The notes under the pieces: model-generated | What the model saw: the letters and a program-made list of their open reading frames with translations, nothing else | Databases searched by the model: none | Told to the model about the DNA's origin: nothing | DNA from: Planctomycetaceae bacterium | GTDB lineage: Bacteria; Planctomycetota; Planctomycetia; Pirellulales; Thermoguttaceae | Length of the DNA stretch: 35,307 nucleotides | Direction of reading: 5' to 3' | Assembly (NCBI GenBank): GCA_021372555.1 | Contig: JAJFUI010000033.1 | Coordinates: 1 to 35,307, forward strand | Program-made: the position numbers and the translations under genes | Shown: positions 1 through 8,754 of the stretch, one piece after another | Layout: each line of letters starts with the position of its first letter | Numbering within the stretch: the stretch's first letter is position 1

Positions 1-1293
1 GCGCGTCGGTCGTTTACAACCGCCGAGCACATCGCGAAAAGTCGTGGCCGGATCGTCGCGACCGAATCCGTCCTCGGTCAAAATGGCCACATCCGCTCCG
101 CGCTCAACGGCGCGGCCCAACGCAGCCCGTGTCGTTGAATCTCGTGCCCCGCGTGCGCTGAATACGCAGATCAATCGCTCGGCGGTCACGTCGCGCAACG
201 TCTTCATCGTGCGACGCAGCGTCCCCGGTGTCCTCGCCAGATCCACGAAGACGCCAAACGGCTGCCCGCATTCGATCCGTTCCAGCCGTCCTGGCACGTG
301 TCCGGCAGATTCCAGCCCGCGGACCACCGTCGTCAACTCAATCTCGCACGCCAAGCCCACGGCCGCGGCAGTCAAACAATCGTAAATTTGTTGCCGACCG
401 ATCATCGGCGTCCGCACCGGCACCGACTGACTTCCGGCCGTGAGCAAAAACGTTTGCTCGCTCACGCACTCGTCCAGCGGCGTGGCCATGATCTCCGCCG
501 GCGAGTCGATCCCGACCGTCAGCACCGGGCACGCCAGCCGTCGCAGGTCCTCCGCCGAACCCACGTCGTCTGCGTTCAGCACCGCAAATCCGTCATGTTT
601 CAGTTGGCCGAGCGGCCCCCGGCTGCCTTGCTTCCCGGTCGTTCGCTCAACGCCCGAGTGACAGGCGTCCTTGAGCCTCGTCGCACAGACGGCATCGAAC
701 TCGACGCCCGCCAGACGCGACTCCTCGATTGCACGCTTCGACACTTCCATCACCGCGTGCGAACACCCGTTGCGCACCGTCCGCCCCAAGATCGCGGCAA
801 GTTGCTCCGGCGGCGGTGTGGCGGCATTGCCTTTTTCCAAGGCGCGTCCATCGAGGTAGCCCAGCGTGCCGACAATACCGATCTGGTTTCCCGCGGCGCT
901 GAGCACGCCCGCAATCAAGCAACTCAGCGTGGTCTTGTCGCCGAGCCCCATCACGCCGATCGTCTTCAACTGGCGGCTTGGATTGCCTGCCAACGTCTGG
1001 CAGACCCTGGCGTAGCTCTCCCGAACGTTTGACACCAGGCACACCGGAACCGGGGCGTCGGGCACCGCCCGATCGCTCAACACAGCCGCGCAGCCGCGCA
1101 CCAACGCGTCCGGAATGAAATCATAGCCGTCGCGACGCCGGCCCTTCAATGCGACGAACAGCTCCCCAGGCTGCACTCGCCGGGAGTCGCACGCGCAGCC
1201 GCCAACGGTCACGTCGCCGGAGCCTTGAATCTTCGCTTCCGGCAACAAACCGCGCAGGCCCACCAGATGTCCCAGACTGGGACAGACTTGCAT
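1..1293 (-). CDS. MurE-like Mur ligase homologue with eroded active site (partial, C-terminus beyond window)
   Basis: The reverse-strand frame is open from about 1308 to the window edge and has the MurE order: an N-terminal UDP-substrate domain (DSRRV, PGELFVALKG, DGYDFI), a central ATPase domain and a C-terminal domain (TPGTLRRTMKTLR, then RLICVF). MurE adds the third amino acid to UDP-MurNAc-dipeptide in peptidoglycan synthesis. Most catalytic motifs are altered: the P-loop GTNGKT reads GLGDKT, MEVSSHAL reads MEVSKRAI, the NLTRDHLDYHG region reads RLKDACHSG, DYAHTPDA reads DLARTPGT and DNPR is not recognisable. The fold is kept without a stop, so this is probably a maintained paralogue with another role, or a ligase using unusual residues, not a fresh pseudogene. 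ATG 1293 has GGAGG 8 nt upstream; ATGs at 1299 and 1308 are alternatives. It is divergent from the DedA gene. Confidence 0.72.
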   Translation of the reverse strand, partial: MQVCPSLGHLVGLRGLLPEAKIQGSGDVTVGGCACDSRRVQPGELFVALKGRRRDGYDFIPDALVRGCAAVLSDRAVPDAPVPVCLVSNVRESYARVCQTLAGNPSRQLKTIGVMGLGDKTTLSCLIAGVLSAAGNQIGIVGTLGYLDGRALEKGNAATPPPEQLAAILGRTVRNGCSHAVMEVSKRAIEESRLAGVEFDAVCATRLKDACHSGVERTTGKQGSRGPLGQLKHDGFAVLNADDVGSAEDLRRLACPVLTVGIDSPAEIMATPLDECVSEQTFLLTAGSQSVPVRTPMIGRQQIYDCLTAAAVGLACEIELTTVVRGLESAGHVPGRLERIECGQPFGVFVDLARTPGTLRRTMKTLRDVTAERLICVFSARGARDSTTRAALGRAVERGADVAILTEDGFGRDDPATTFRDVLGGCKRPTR

Positions 1294-1479
1294 ACCCATG
1301 GCCTCCATGCCTCGGGAGCGGGTCTCGCCTCTTCAATTCGCGTCCGTCCTCGGTGCGCCCGCCAACTCGCCGCGGCCTGTTGCCGCGCCCACCTTGGCCG
1401 AGAACGGTTGTCTTCTCAGCCGCGGATTGTCCGAAATTCGTCCGGCGTGTCAAGGGAGAAATTGCCGAACCCACCGCTG

Positions 1480-1508
1480 TTGTCGCTGTCCTCCCCCTCC
1501 GTTAAAAT
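1480..1508 (+). promoter_or_regulatory. Candidate sigma-70-type promoter of the DedA gene
   Basis: TTGTCG (1480-1485) and TAAAAT (1503-1508) are separated by exactly 17 nt. The -10 hexamer covers the first bases of an in-frame ATG at 1507. If the promoter is used, transcription starts near 1515, so ATG 1507 cannot be the start on this mRNA and ATG 1552 is preferred. Read by eye only. Confidence 0.45.
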
Positions 1509-1551
1509 GACCCTTTGGCTATCACGAGTTCCCTCTTTTGCCCAATCGGAA

Positions 1552-2166
1552 ATGGCCACCCTGTTGCAGCCGGGCTCCTACCTGGCGATTACCATCGTTT
1601 TGATCCTCACAGGCGCGGGCCTGCCTCTCCCCGAAGAAGTCCCGATCATCGCCGCCGGTGTGTTGGCCGCCAACAATACGCTCGACCCGTTGCTTGCGCT
1701 AGCTAGCTGCCTCGTGGGGGCCCTCGTCGGCGATGCCATTATGTACTGGGTCGGCTACCACTTCGGACGCGGCCTTTTGCGTGACCGCAGTTGGTGGTCC
1801 CGCCTCATTACACCCGAGCGCGAAGAACGCGTCGAAAAGATGTTCCGCGAACACGGCCTGAAGGTCTTCTTCGTCGCCCGATTCCTCGTGGTCATCCGAT
1901 CGCCGCTCTATCTGACGGCTGGCATCCTCCAGGTCTCCTTCCGCAAGTTCGTGCTAATTGACCTGATTTGTGCCACCGTCGTCGTTACCACCTTCTTTGG
2001 CCTTACCTACTTCTTGGGCAAGAATTACGCCGAGTTGTTCAAGACCGCGGAGGTCTGGTTGACCGTGGCCGTCGTCATCGGCCTCGCCGTCGCCGCCTTC
2101 GCTTTCTGGCGTTGCCATCGTCGCAGACTCGCCGCCCGAAAGGCCGAGGAAGGCGGTAAGCTATGA
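1552..2166 (+). CDS. DedA/SNARE-associated family membrane protein
   Basis: A 204-residue integral membrane protein of the DedA (VTT) family, thought to act in lipid carrier or phospholipid flipping and envelope homeostasis. Visible features are an N-terminal hydrophobic segment ending in GLPLPEEVPI (the family's PxPE-type motif), a second segment with GDAIMYWVGYHFGR, the motif FFVARFLVVIRSPLYLTAG (matching the family's F-x-x-R-[FY]-x-P-x-x-R-x-x-x-x-x-x-AG region), and two more C-terminal spans before a basic tail. The frame is open upstream to 1225, but that part overlaps the divergent Mur gene and has no family character. ATG 1507 lies inside the predicted -10 box, so ATG 1552 was chosen. 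The stop overlaps the next start by 4 nt (ATGA), indicating translational coupling. Confidence 0.85.
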   Translation: MATLLQPGSYLAITIVLILTGAGLPLPEEVPIIAAGVLAANNTLDPLLALASCLVGALVGDAIMYWVGYHFGRGLLRDRSWWSRLITPEREERVEKMFREHGLKVFFVARFLVVIRSPLYLTAGILQVSFRKFVLIDLICATVVVTTFFGLTYFLGKNYAELFKTAEVWLTVAVVIGLAVAAFAFWRCHRRRLAARKAEEGGKL

Positions 2167-3239
2167 ACACCGATCGTTGTAGTCCTCGCAATCCGCGCGA
2201 GGCCGCCCGTCGTCCCGCCCTTTGCTTCTCGCGCCGTTCCCTGCGACTGATCGTCGCCGCGACCCTGATTCTCTGCTTCGCGAACGTCGCCGACGCTCAA
2301 CACACGCTGCTGTCCGGCATGCTGACCGCTGGCCGCCTTTCGCCCAACGGCCGGTGGCTCTGGTTCAGCATCGTCAATGGCCGCGTTGTCCTCCGCTGGA
2401 CGCAGTTGGCCACCGTCTCGCAAACCACTCAGGGTCTGGCCAAACAGGAGTCGTTCCGGTTCGCCGCCGAAAACAACCAGCCCCGACTCCATTACGAGCG
2501 ATCGACGCACAAGGACACCCTCAAGGTCGACGTCGTCGGCGCAGGCGATGATCTTCACATCAGTCGCACGCCGCAAAAATCGAAGGAGCCCGCACTGGAC
2601 TTCCGCCAAGTCCCCGGCCAGCCCGTCGTTCTGACCGTCGGAGTCGGCAAGGACCAAAAAATCGTTCGCGCCGCCGACCTCTGGGCCCTGCTTATCGAAA
2701 CGCCGCCGGAGTTCGCCAAGGAACTGCTCCCACTTCTCGACATGCTTCGGCCCGGCGTTAAGCTCGCCGACGCCGTGTCAGAAGTCGAGACCAGCTTGCT
2801 CGAAATCCGAACCGGGCACGCCGTCGCCGATCAATCCGCCTGGGCGGCCCTCGTTCGACAACTCGGCGACGATAGCTTCTCGCGACGCGAGGCCGCTGAC
2901 CGCGAATTGCGGTCGCGCGACCCCGCGACGGTGGCCTACCTCCGTCGTCTCGACCTCTCGAAGTTGGATGCCGAACAGCGATTTCGCATTCGCCGAATTC
3001 TCGAGGCCGCGACTGCCCAAAGCGACGACGATTCGCCGGAACAGGCCGCTGCCTCGCTGGCCGGCGTCCCCGCCGTCTGGCTTGCCTTGCTGGCCCGCCC
3101 GGACATCGCCACTCGCAAGGCTGCCGCACGCCAACTCGCATCGCTGCTTGGCGGCCCCATCGAAGTCGATCCCGTCGCCGACCCCGCCACTCAAAAACAA
3201 CAACGCGAGCACCTTCGCCAGCGGATCGAGACAAAGTAG
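2163..3239 (+). CDS. Secreted HEAT-repeat-like planctomycete protein
   Basis: A 358-residue protein of unknown function. A long arginine-rich N-region precedes a hydrophobic stretch (about residues 24-40, LRLIVAATLILCFA) ending in a VADAQ cleavage-like site, so export is likely. Residues about 40-160 look beta-rich. Residues about 215-350 are helical with a pattern typical of planctomycete HEAT-type proteins: a 'LVRQLGDDSFSRREAADREL' stretch followed by 'LSKLDAEQRFRIRRIL', then a second helical block. No catalytic motif is visible. It overlaps the DedA gene by 4 nt, so the two are probably translated together. A scaffold or binding role in the periplasm is a guess. Confidence 0.7.
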   Translation: MNTDRCSPRNPREAARRPALCFSRRSLRLIVAATLILCFANVADAQHTLLSGMLTAGRLSPNGRWLWFSIVNGRVVLRWTQLATVSQTTQGLAKQESFRFAAENNQPRLHYERSTHKDTLKVDVVGAGDDLHISRTPQKSKEPALDFRQVPGQPVVLTVGVGKDQKIVRAADLWALLIETPPEFAKELLPLLDMLRPGVKLADAVSEVETSLLEIRTGHAVADQSAWAALVRQLGDDSFSRREAADRELRSRDPATVAYLRRLDLSKLDAEQRFRIRRILEAATAQSDDDSPEQAAASLAGVPAVWLALLARPDIATRKAAARQLASLLGGPIEVDPVADPATQKQQREHLRQRIETK

Positions 3240-3346
3240 ATCGTCCTTGTGACGCATCGGGCTCCCATGGGCATCCTTCGCCCCGCCCATACGCCGTCGA
3301 CCTCCATTCGCCTCACCCAAACGCCCTGCCTACCCGAGGCGCCACC

Positions 3347-4789
3347 ATGGCCGGATCACCCGTGTCGAACGATGCCCTTCCAACGCACTGGGACGTGGCG
3401 ATCGTCGGCGCCGGACCGGCCGGCCTCATGGCCGCGGCTCGATCCGCTCAGCGCGGTCGCCGCACCATCCTACTCGACAAAAACGGCGAGCCCGGCGTAA
3501 AGATCCTCATCTCCGGCGGCGCCCGCTGCAATCTCACCCACGCCACCGACGCCCGCGGCATCGTGGCCGCGTTCGGTCCCCCAGGCCGCTTCCTCCATTC
3601 CGCCTTGGCTGCCCTGGGACCGCAGCAGGTCGTCGATCTCTTCGAGGCCGAGGGCGTTCCCACCAAGATCGAACTCGGCGGGAAAGTGTTCCCCGTCAGC
3701 GACCGCGCCGCCGATGTCCGCAACGCTCTTCTGCGCCGCGTCGAACGAGCCGGCTGCACGCTAGCCCTCGGCGAACCGATCGTCGAAATCACCGTTTCGT
3801 CCGATCGTCCGAGCGGCGAGCAAGAGCGCTGCCATGACGATGGCGGGCACGCCCCCAACTTTCGCCTCGTTACGTCCGCTGGCGCCCTCGAAACGGAAAA
3901 GCTTGTTCTCGCCACCGGCGGCCAGTCCTATCCGGCCTGCGGCACCACTGGCGACGGCTACCGCTTCGCCGCCTCGCTGGGCCATCGCATCGTCCCGCCG
4001 CACCCTGCCCTTGTGCCCGTCACCAGTCACGCCCCTTGGGTCCTCGCCCTCCAAGGTATTACGTTGCCGGACGTCCTCGTCCGTGTCGTTGCTCGACCGG
4101 AAGAAAATGTTGGGGCGGCAGTTGAACCGCCGCTCCCGTCGTCGAGAGCCAATGTTGGGGCGGCAGTTGAACTGCCGACCCCATCGCCGAGTTCCAAGGG
4201 TCAGCAGTGCAACTGCAAACCCAACAGCGGTTCGTCACTTGCCACCAGCCGCGGCGCGCTCCTCTTCGCCCACTTTGGCGTCACCGGGCCGGCCGTGCTG
4301 GACGTCAGCCACGCGGTCAGCGCCGCCGCGGAACCCAATTCGCTCGTCTTGCGGTGCGATCTGCTGCCCGATGTCAAGGAAGACGAACTGGAAGCTCGGC
4401 TGGCCGACGCTGCCGCCGCCGACGGCAAACGCCGCGCCGCTGCGCTCCTGCAGCCCTGGCTTCCCCGCCGCGTGGCCGAGACCCTGTTGGAATTGATCGG
4501 CGCGCCCGTGGACCGCACTGCCGCGGAGTTCTCCAAAGCGGAACGTCGCCGCTTAGCGCGAATCGTCAAACAACTTGACATTCCCGCCAGCGGCACGATG
4601 GGCTTCCGCAAGGCCGAAGTCACTGCCGGCGGCGTCTGCCTCGATGAGGTCGATTCCCGCACGATGCAAAGCCGGCTTGTGCCCAATCTGTATTTCGCCG
4701 GCGAACTCTTGGACCTCCACGGCCCCGTCGGCGGTTACAATTTCCAAGCTGCCTTCAGCACCGGCTTCCTCGCCGGCGACAGCGTGTAG
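3347..4789 (+). CDS. HI0933/BaiN-type NAD(P)/FAD-dependent oxidoreductase with in-frame repeat insertion
   Basis: A 480-residue flavoprotein. The Rossmann FAD motif AIVGAGPAGLMAA lies near residue 15, followed by KILISGGARCNLTH, a family hallmark; LVLATGGQSYPACGTTGDGY and the C-terminal GELLDLHGPVGGYNFQAA FAD contact complete the HI0933 (YhiN/BaiN) signature. Characterised relatives reduce unsaturated substrates such as bile-acid intermediates; the substrate here is unknown. Residues about 250-300 are an unusual Pro/Ser-rich insertion containing two copies of NVGAAVE, encoded by a palindromic repeat (see the repeat at 4106). It replaces the short loop that normally precedes the GALLFAHFGVTGPAVL motif. 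GAGG sits 7 nt before ATG 3347. The gene is convergent with the next one. Confidence 0.88.
   Translation: MAGSPVSNDALPTHWDVAIVGAGPAGLMAAARSAQRGRRTILLDKNGEPGVKILISGGARCNLTHATDARGIVAAFGPPGRFLHSALAALGPQQVVDLFEAEGVPTKIELGGKVFPVSDRAADVRNALLRRVERAGCTLALGEPIVEITVSSDRPSGEQERCHDDGGHAPNFRLVTSAGALETEKLVLATGGQSYPACGTTGDGYRFAASLGHRIVPPHPALVPVTSHAPWVLALQGITLPDVLVRVVARPEENVGAAVEPPLPSSRANVGAAVELPTPSPSSKGQQCNCKPNSGSSLATSRGALLFAHFGVTGPAVLDVSHAVSAAAEPNSLVLRCDLLPDVKEDELEARLADAAAADGKRRAAALLQPWLPRRVAETLLELIGAPVDRTAAEFSKAERRRLARIVKQLDIPASGTMGFRKAEVTAGGVCLDEVDSRTMQSRLVPNLYFAGELLDLHGPVGGYNFQAAFSTGFLAGDSV
4106..4183 (+). repeat. Two in-frame copies of a palindromic repeat inside the flavoprotein gene
   Basis: The 22-nt unit AATGTTGGGGCGGCAGTTGAAC occurs at 4106-4127 and 4151-4172, exactly 45 nt (15 codons) apart. 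The second copy folds as GGGG-CGGCAGTT-G-AACTGCCG-A-CCCC (4157-4182), nearly perfect; the first forms the same stem with a central mismatch. Both are read in frame and translate to NVGAAVE. The pattern resembles palindromic elements inserted into coding sequence, as known for Rickettsia RPEs. Whether copies occur elsewhere in the genome cannot be seen here. Confidence 0.8.
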
Positions 4790-4829
4790 TCGGGGCTGCT
4801 CGCCGGTTTTCCGCGAAGCTCGGCTCGGG

Positions 4830-6236
4830 TCATGCTCCCCGGAACGGCCAACCCACTCGTAGCCAGAGCAGAAATAACCAGGCGGCGATGATCGGAGCGC
4901 TGCAAAGCACGATCGTTGTTAGCGACGACCAAAGCACCACGAATAGTCCAGGCCTAAGCCGGGATTGGTGGGTCAGACACGGGTGCGAAGTCTTCCGCCA
5001 ACCAGAAAACATGCCCTGCACCGAAAGCAGGATTAGCGCAAACGACAGAAAGCCCGCGGGCGTTTCGGCAACGCACCACACGGTTGCCCTCCAGGGATGT
5101 GAACAGTACCATGTTCCAACCAGCCTGCGGACGCCGTAAACGCACTCTGCCAGCGCAACCGCTCCCAAGAACAATATTAGGAGAAGACGCTCGTGGTGAT
5201 ACCGCGTCTCGTCGCCGCGCCACGATGCAACGTCAGCAGCGTGTCCGGTCGTTGGGCACTCCGACCAACGGCGCGCAGCGGGCGTTGCCAGCAGCAACGT
5301 GAGCACAGCGGCCGCAACGAACAAAGGCGGCGACGGCATCGGAATATTCGCCGCCATAATCGGACTGAAACCGGGGACCTCCACCAGCGCAACCCTGCCG
5401 GCTAAGAGCACGGTGGCCGCCAAGCTCGTCATGGAGAGTGTCGCCACGCACACTCGTTGCCATCCCGCCGCGTGCCACCGGTGCGCAAGCAGCCGGACCA
5501 GAAAGCAGCTCATCGCTACCGAAATTACGCCCGCCGTTGCAACGCAAAAGAACCGCATTTCCCGGATGGGACTGGCAGCATCCAAGACCCCCGCCGAATA
5601 GTCCAGCGGCCACGCCATTTGGATGCCCGTGACGACTATGTGCCCGAACGCTGGAACGATCATTTGGTCTAGCAGGAGGATCGTGAAAAGCACTGCCACG
5701 GCGATGCCGCCGAGCAGATCGACGGCCCACGACCACTTGCGCGGCCGGCGCCGTTGGGCCAGACGAGGTGAACTGGCCGCCGCCGTCAAGATCGAAATGA
5801 GCAGCGTTGCATCACATATCTGCCACGACGTAATGACACCTGTTTGCTCCCGTTCGCCCAGACTGAGAAAACCTAGCTCTACGAGCAATTGGAACAGAAA
5901 GTAGATGCCAATCAGACAGCAAATCGCGATTCGCCAAGCGACCGCAAATCGCCAAGCCCAACGCTCCTCGGACGTTGCGTCGTTGGCGCGACGAAACGTT
6001 TGCCAAACGTCCCTCGCTTGTGATGCTAGGCCAAGCACGATCCAAAACGAGATGGCCGCCAGAACGCCAACATACCAATCGTGGCGATCGAGCGCCCACC
6101 ACGCGGAGCGGTCAACCTTGTTCGCCGCCACCAATTGCGCAGCGTGCTCCATTTTCCAAAAGGAAAGTCCGATCGCAACGCTCAGCGTGAAGAGGAGCAG
6201 GCCGCGGAGCGAAAACTGCCAGCGAGAGCTGTTCAT
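4830..6236 (-). CDS. Multi-span membrane protein, function unknown
   Basis: A 468-residue protein with about ten to eleven hydrophobic segments and short polar loops. It opens with MNSSRWQFSLRGLLLFTLSV; a short basic stretch followed by FSLRxLL is very common at the N-terminus of planctomycete membrane proteins of unknown function. No transporter or enzyme motif is recognisable. The frame is open upstream to 6341, but those 35 residues are polar and unlike a membrane protein start, so ATG 6236 is preferred; AGAAG about 8 nt upstream may be a weak ribosome site. It is convergent with the flavoprotein gene (40 nt between stops) and divergent from the dehydrogenase gene. Confidence 0.72.
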   Translation of the reverse strand: MNSSRWQFSLRGLLLFTLSVAIGLSFWKMEHAAQLVAANKVDRSAWWALDRHDWYVGVLAAISFWIVLGLASQARDVWQTFRRANDATSEERWAWRFAVAWRIAICCLIGIYFLFQLLVELGFLSLGEREQTGVITSWQICDATLLISILTAAASSPRLAQRRRPRKWSWAVDLLGGIAVAVLFTILLLDQMIVPAFGHIVVTGIQMAWPLDYSAGVLDAASPIREMRFFCVATAGVISVAMSCFLVRLLAHRWHAAGWQRVCVATLSMTSLAATVLLAGRVALVEVPGFSPIMAANIPMPSPPLFVAAAVLTLLLATPAARRWSECPTTGHAADVASWRGDETRYHHERLLLILFLGAVALAECVYGVRRLVGTWYCSHPWRATVWCVAETPAGFLSFALILLSVQGMFSGWRKTSHPCLTHQSRLRPGLFVVLWSSLTTIVLCSAPIIAAWLFLLWLRVGWPFRGA

Positions 6237-6520
6237 TGCCGTCTTCTCGAAATAGTCTCTGACTCGTCTCCATCCCGCCGCCGTGAGGGGCACGCGTTCT
6301 GAACGGAACGCGGTCCAGCCGGTGCCTCCATCGCTTGCCACACTAACAAGTGGGGTGCCAATCGTCTAGCCGGGCTGGCGATCCGGGTGCCAACGCCGCG
6401 GCCCAAATTGCCCCGCCAAAGAGTGGCCGACGGACCAGCTGGTGGCGGTTAGCCGCGATCGCTTACAACCGGATGCGGCACTTCCCCCCCGGTTTGCCCG
6501 TAAAACCTGGGTAATTGCCA
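6237..6520. other. Divergent intergenic region upstream of the dehydrogenase promoter
   Basis: About 330 nt separate the two divergent starts. The dehydrogenase reading frame is open from a GTG at 6442, but that part has no family similarity and contains the predicted promoter, so I treat it as non-coding. Apart from that promoter (6521-6549) and two short similar runs (GGGTGCCAA near 6353 and 6388), I see no clear gene, terminator or operator. Confidence 0.4.
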
Positions 6521-6549
6521 GTGACAACCCGCTCTACGGCGTTTACAAT
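6521..6549 (+). promoter_or_regulatory. Candidate promoter of the E1/KAS III operon
   Basis: GTGACA (6521-6526) and TACAAT (6544-6549) have a 17-nt spacer and both match sigma-70 consensus well (5/6 each). Predicted transcription start is near 6556, about 12 nt before ATG 6568. This argues against the upstream GTG at 6442 as translation start. Confidence 0.5.
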
Positions 6550-6567
6550 CGCGACCAGTTTGAGCCA

Positions 6568-8754
6568 ATGTCATTGTCTGGCAAGCCACTTGCGCCCCTG
6601 ACACGAAAGGCCCCGTACTTGGCTTCGCAAAAGGACACTCAACCTGCTGGCAAGGCTGCCGGCCGCCACGGTCGCGCGGGCGAACATCCATCCGCCCACG
6701 TCGTGGCCACCGACGTGCCCAGCCCACCGGGCGTCTCCACTCGTAGCGACCACGTCGCTCGCGCCACGCCACAGATTGTCCGCTTTCCCGGCCGGCTCTC
6801 CCAGTCCGAGTTCCTCACGGCGGCCTATCCGCTGATGTTCCTCAGCCGTCGGATGGACGAACGCCTGCTCGAGCTGTTCAAAAAGGGCTACGTCAAAGGA
6901 ACCGTCACCGATGGTTGCGGCAACGAGGCCACCGCCGTCGGAATGACGCTGCCGCTCCGATCGGGCCGAGACGTCGTCTCGATCATGCACCGCGACGTGG
7001 CCGGCCACCTGCTGCTCGGCGCAACGCCGCACCAGATATTCTGCCAGTTCATGGCCAATGCCGAGAGCCCGACGCATGCTCGCGAAGGCAATGCCCACCA
7101 CGGCGACGCCGCGCGGCGACGTTTCCCGATGCTCAGCCATCTTGGCAAGATGCCGAGCCTCGTCGTTGGCGCCACCTGGGCCGCGCGCCGCCAGGGCGAA
7201 GACATCTTCGGCCTCTGCGCCTTCGGGGATGGCGCCAGCAGCACCGGCGAGATCCACGAGTCACTGAATCTCGCCTCGGTGCAAAAGGTTCCCGTGCTGT
7301 TTGTTATCGAGAACAACCACTACTCGTTCTCCACCCCGACCAGCCTCCAGTACCGTTGCCGCCACCTGTCGGACCGTGCCCATGGCTACGGCATCAAAGG
7401 ACAGACAATCAACGGCGCCGATCCGTGGGAGGTCTACTCGACCGTCTGTGACGCGCTCGAGTTGATGCAAGCCACCAGTCTTCCTTACTTGCTCGAATGC
7501 ATGACGCTGCGGCTGCACGGTCATGCCGCCTACGATCGCGGCGAGTACGTGCCGGCCGACGCGATGCGCGAGTGGCAAGCCGCTGACCCGTTGCCGGCCA
7601 CGCGTCGGCAACTGATGGACGTATGCGGCATGTCCGACGCCGCCGTTGCGGCCATCGAACGTGCCGTCGACGAAGAGGTCCGCTCCGCGCTCAACCAGGC
7701 GATGGCCGTCAGCCGGCCCGATCCGCTTAAGAACCGCATGGCCGTGTTCGCCGACTTGTCGCCCACCACGGCCGCGCCCTATCACACGCCGGCCGTGAAG
7801 AACGGCGAAGCGGTCGGCCGGGCGCTCGATTACCTGTTGGAACACAACCCGCAGGCGTTCCTGTTCGGTCTCGACATCGGCGCCTACGGCTCGGCCTTCA
7901 AAACCTGCAAAGGCCTGTTCGAGCGGCACGGGGCCGAACGCGTCCTAGATATGCCGATCTGCGAATCGGCCCAGGTCGGCTTCGCCCTGGGGGCGTCCCA
8001 GACCGGCGGACTGCCGATCATGGAGTTCCAATTCGCCGATTTTTCGACCGAGGTCGCTACGCAGTTGGGCCAGAATGCCAGCACATGGTATTTCCGTGCC
8101 GGCCAGCCCGCGCCGTTGCTCGTCCGTCTGCCGTGCGGCGGCGGCCTGACGATGGGTGCGTTCCACTCCGGCGAGTACGAGGGCCTCTGGTCCCGCTTCC
8201 CCGGCCTCAAGTTGCTCTATCCCGCCACCGCCCAGGAAACGTTCGAAGCCCTGGTCGCTGGCTTCTACGATCCGAATCCCTGCATCGTCTTCGAGCACAA
8301 GCTCCTCTATTGGAGCAAGAGCGGAGAGATCGACTTCGACGGCAATCTGGAATCGATCTGGCGGCCGCGTCGCTATATCGAAGGCAACGAAGTGACCGTC
8401 GTCGCGTTTGGCGCGATGGTCCACGAGTGTCTGGCCGTTGCCGCTCGCAGCCCGCGATCCATCGAGGTCTGGAACCCGTTCGTGCTGCAGCCGCTCGACA
8501 TCGGGCCAATCCTCGAGTCCGTGAGCAAAACCGGCCGCCTGCTCGTCGTGCAAGAGTGTGGCGCGACGCAGGGCCTCGGAGATCAAATCATTTCGGTTGT
8601 TTGCCGCGAGGCGTTCGGTGCGCTCAAGTGCCCGCCGAAGCTCGTGGCCGCGCCCGATCTGCCGATTCCCTTCGCGCCAGAGTTGGAGTCATACTGTCGG
8701 CCCAACGGTCCGCGGATCGAGGCCGCTGTCGATCAAATGGTCCGGGAGGGCTGA
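6568..8754 (+). CDS. Fused alpha/beta E1 component of a 2-oxoacid dehydrogenase (thiamine diphosphate dependent)
   Basis: A 728-residue single chain. After a low-complexity leader of about 80 residues comes the E1-alpha domain, with the thiamine diphosphate/Mg motif GDGASSTGEIHESLNLA...VIENN at about 220-250 and the preceding HRDVAGHLL region. From about residue 400 comes the E1-beta domain (GEAVGRALDYLLEHNP, DMPICESAQVGFALG, MEFQFADF, LVRLPCGGG, then the transketolase C-terminal domain VTVVAFGAMVHECL). E1 decarboxylates a 2-oxoacid and transfers the acyl group to a lipoyl arm. The closest general type is the branched-chain/pyruvate E1; the substrate cannot be told. No E2 acyltransferase or E3 lies nearby; the next gene starts directly after this stop and carries a lipoyl domain on a ketosynthase. 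Confidence 0.9.
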   Translation: MSLSGKPLAPLTRKAPYLASQKDTQPAGKAAGRHGRAGEHPSAHVVATDVPSPPGVSTRSDHVARATPQIVRFPGRLSQSEFLTAAYPLMFLSRRMDERLLELFKKGYVKGTVTDGCGNEATAVGMTLPLRSGRDVVSIMHRDVAGHLLLGATPHQIFCQFMANAESPTHAREGNAHHGDAARRRFPMLSHLGKMPSLVVGATWAARRQGEDIFGLCAFGDGASSTGEIHESLNLASVQKVPVLFVIENNHYSFSTPTSLQYRCRHLSDRAHGYGIKGQTINGADPWEVYSTVCDALELMQATSLPYLLECMTLRLHGHAAYDRGEYVPADAMREWQAADPLPATRRQLMDVCGMSDAAVAAIERAVDEEVRSALNQAMAVSRPDPLKNRMAVFADLSPTTAAPYHTPAVKNGEAVGRALDYLLEHNPQAFLFGLDIGAYGSAFKTCKGLFERHGAERVLDMPICESAQVGFALGASQTGGLPIMEFQFADFSTEVATQLGQNASTWYFRAGQPAPLLVRLPCGGGLTMGAFHSGEYEGLWSRFPGLKLLYPATAQETFEALVAGFYDPNPCIVFEHKLLYWSKSGEIDFDGNLESIWRPRRYIEGNEVTVVAFGAMVHECLAVAARSPRSIEVWNPFVLQPLDIGPILESVSKTGRLLVVQECGATQGLGDQIISVVCREAFGALKCPPKLVAAPDLPIPFAPELESYCRPNGPRIEAAVDQMVREG

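Noticed and set aside
1225-1551. Upstream starts for DedA (1225, 1507)
   Set aside because: The first overlaps the divergent Mur gene; the second lies in the predicted -10 box.
6442-6567. GTG start at 6442 for the E1 gene
   Set aside because: The extension contains a good promoter (GTGACA-17-TACAAT) and has no family similarity.
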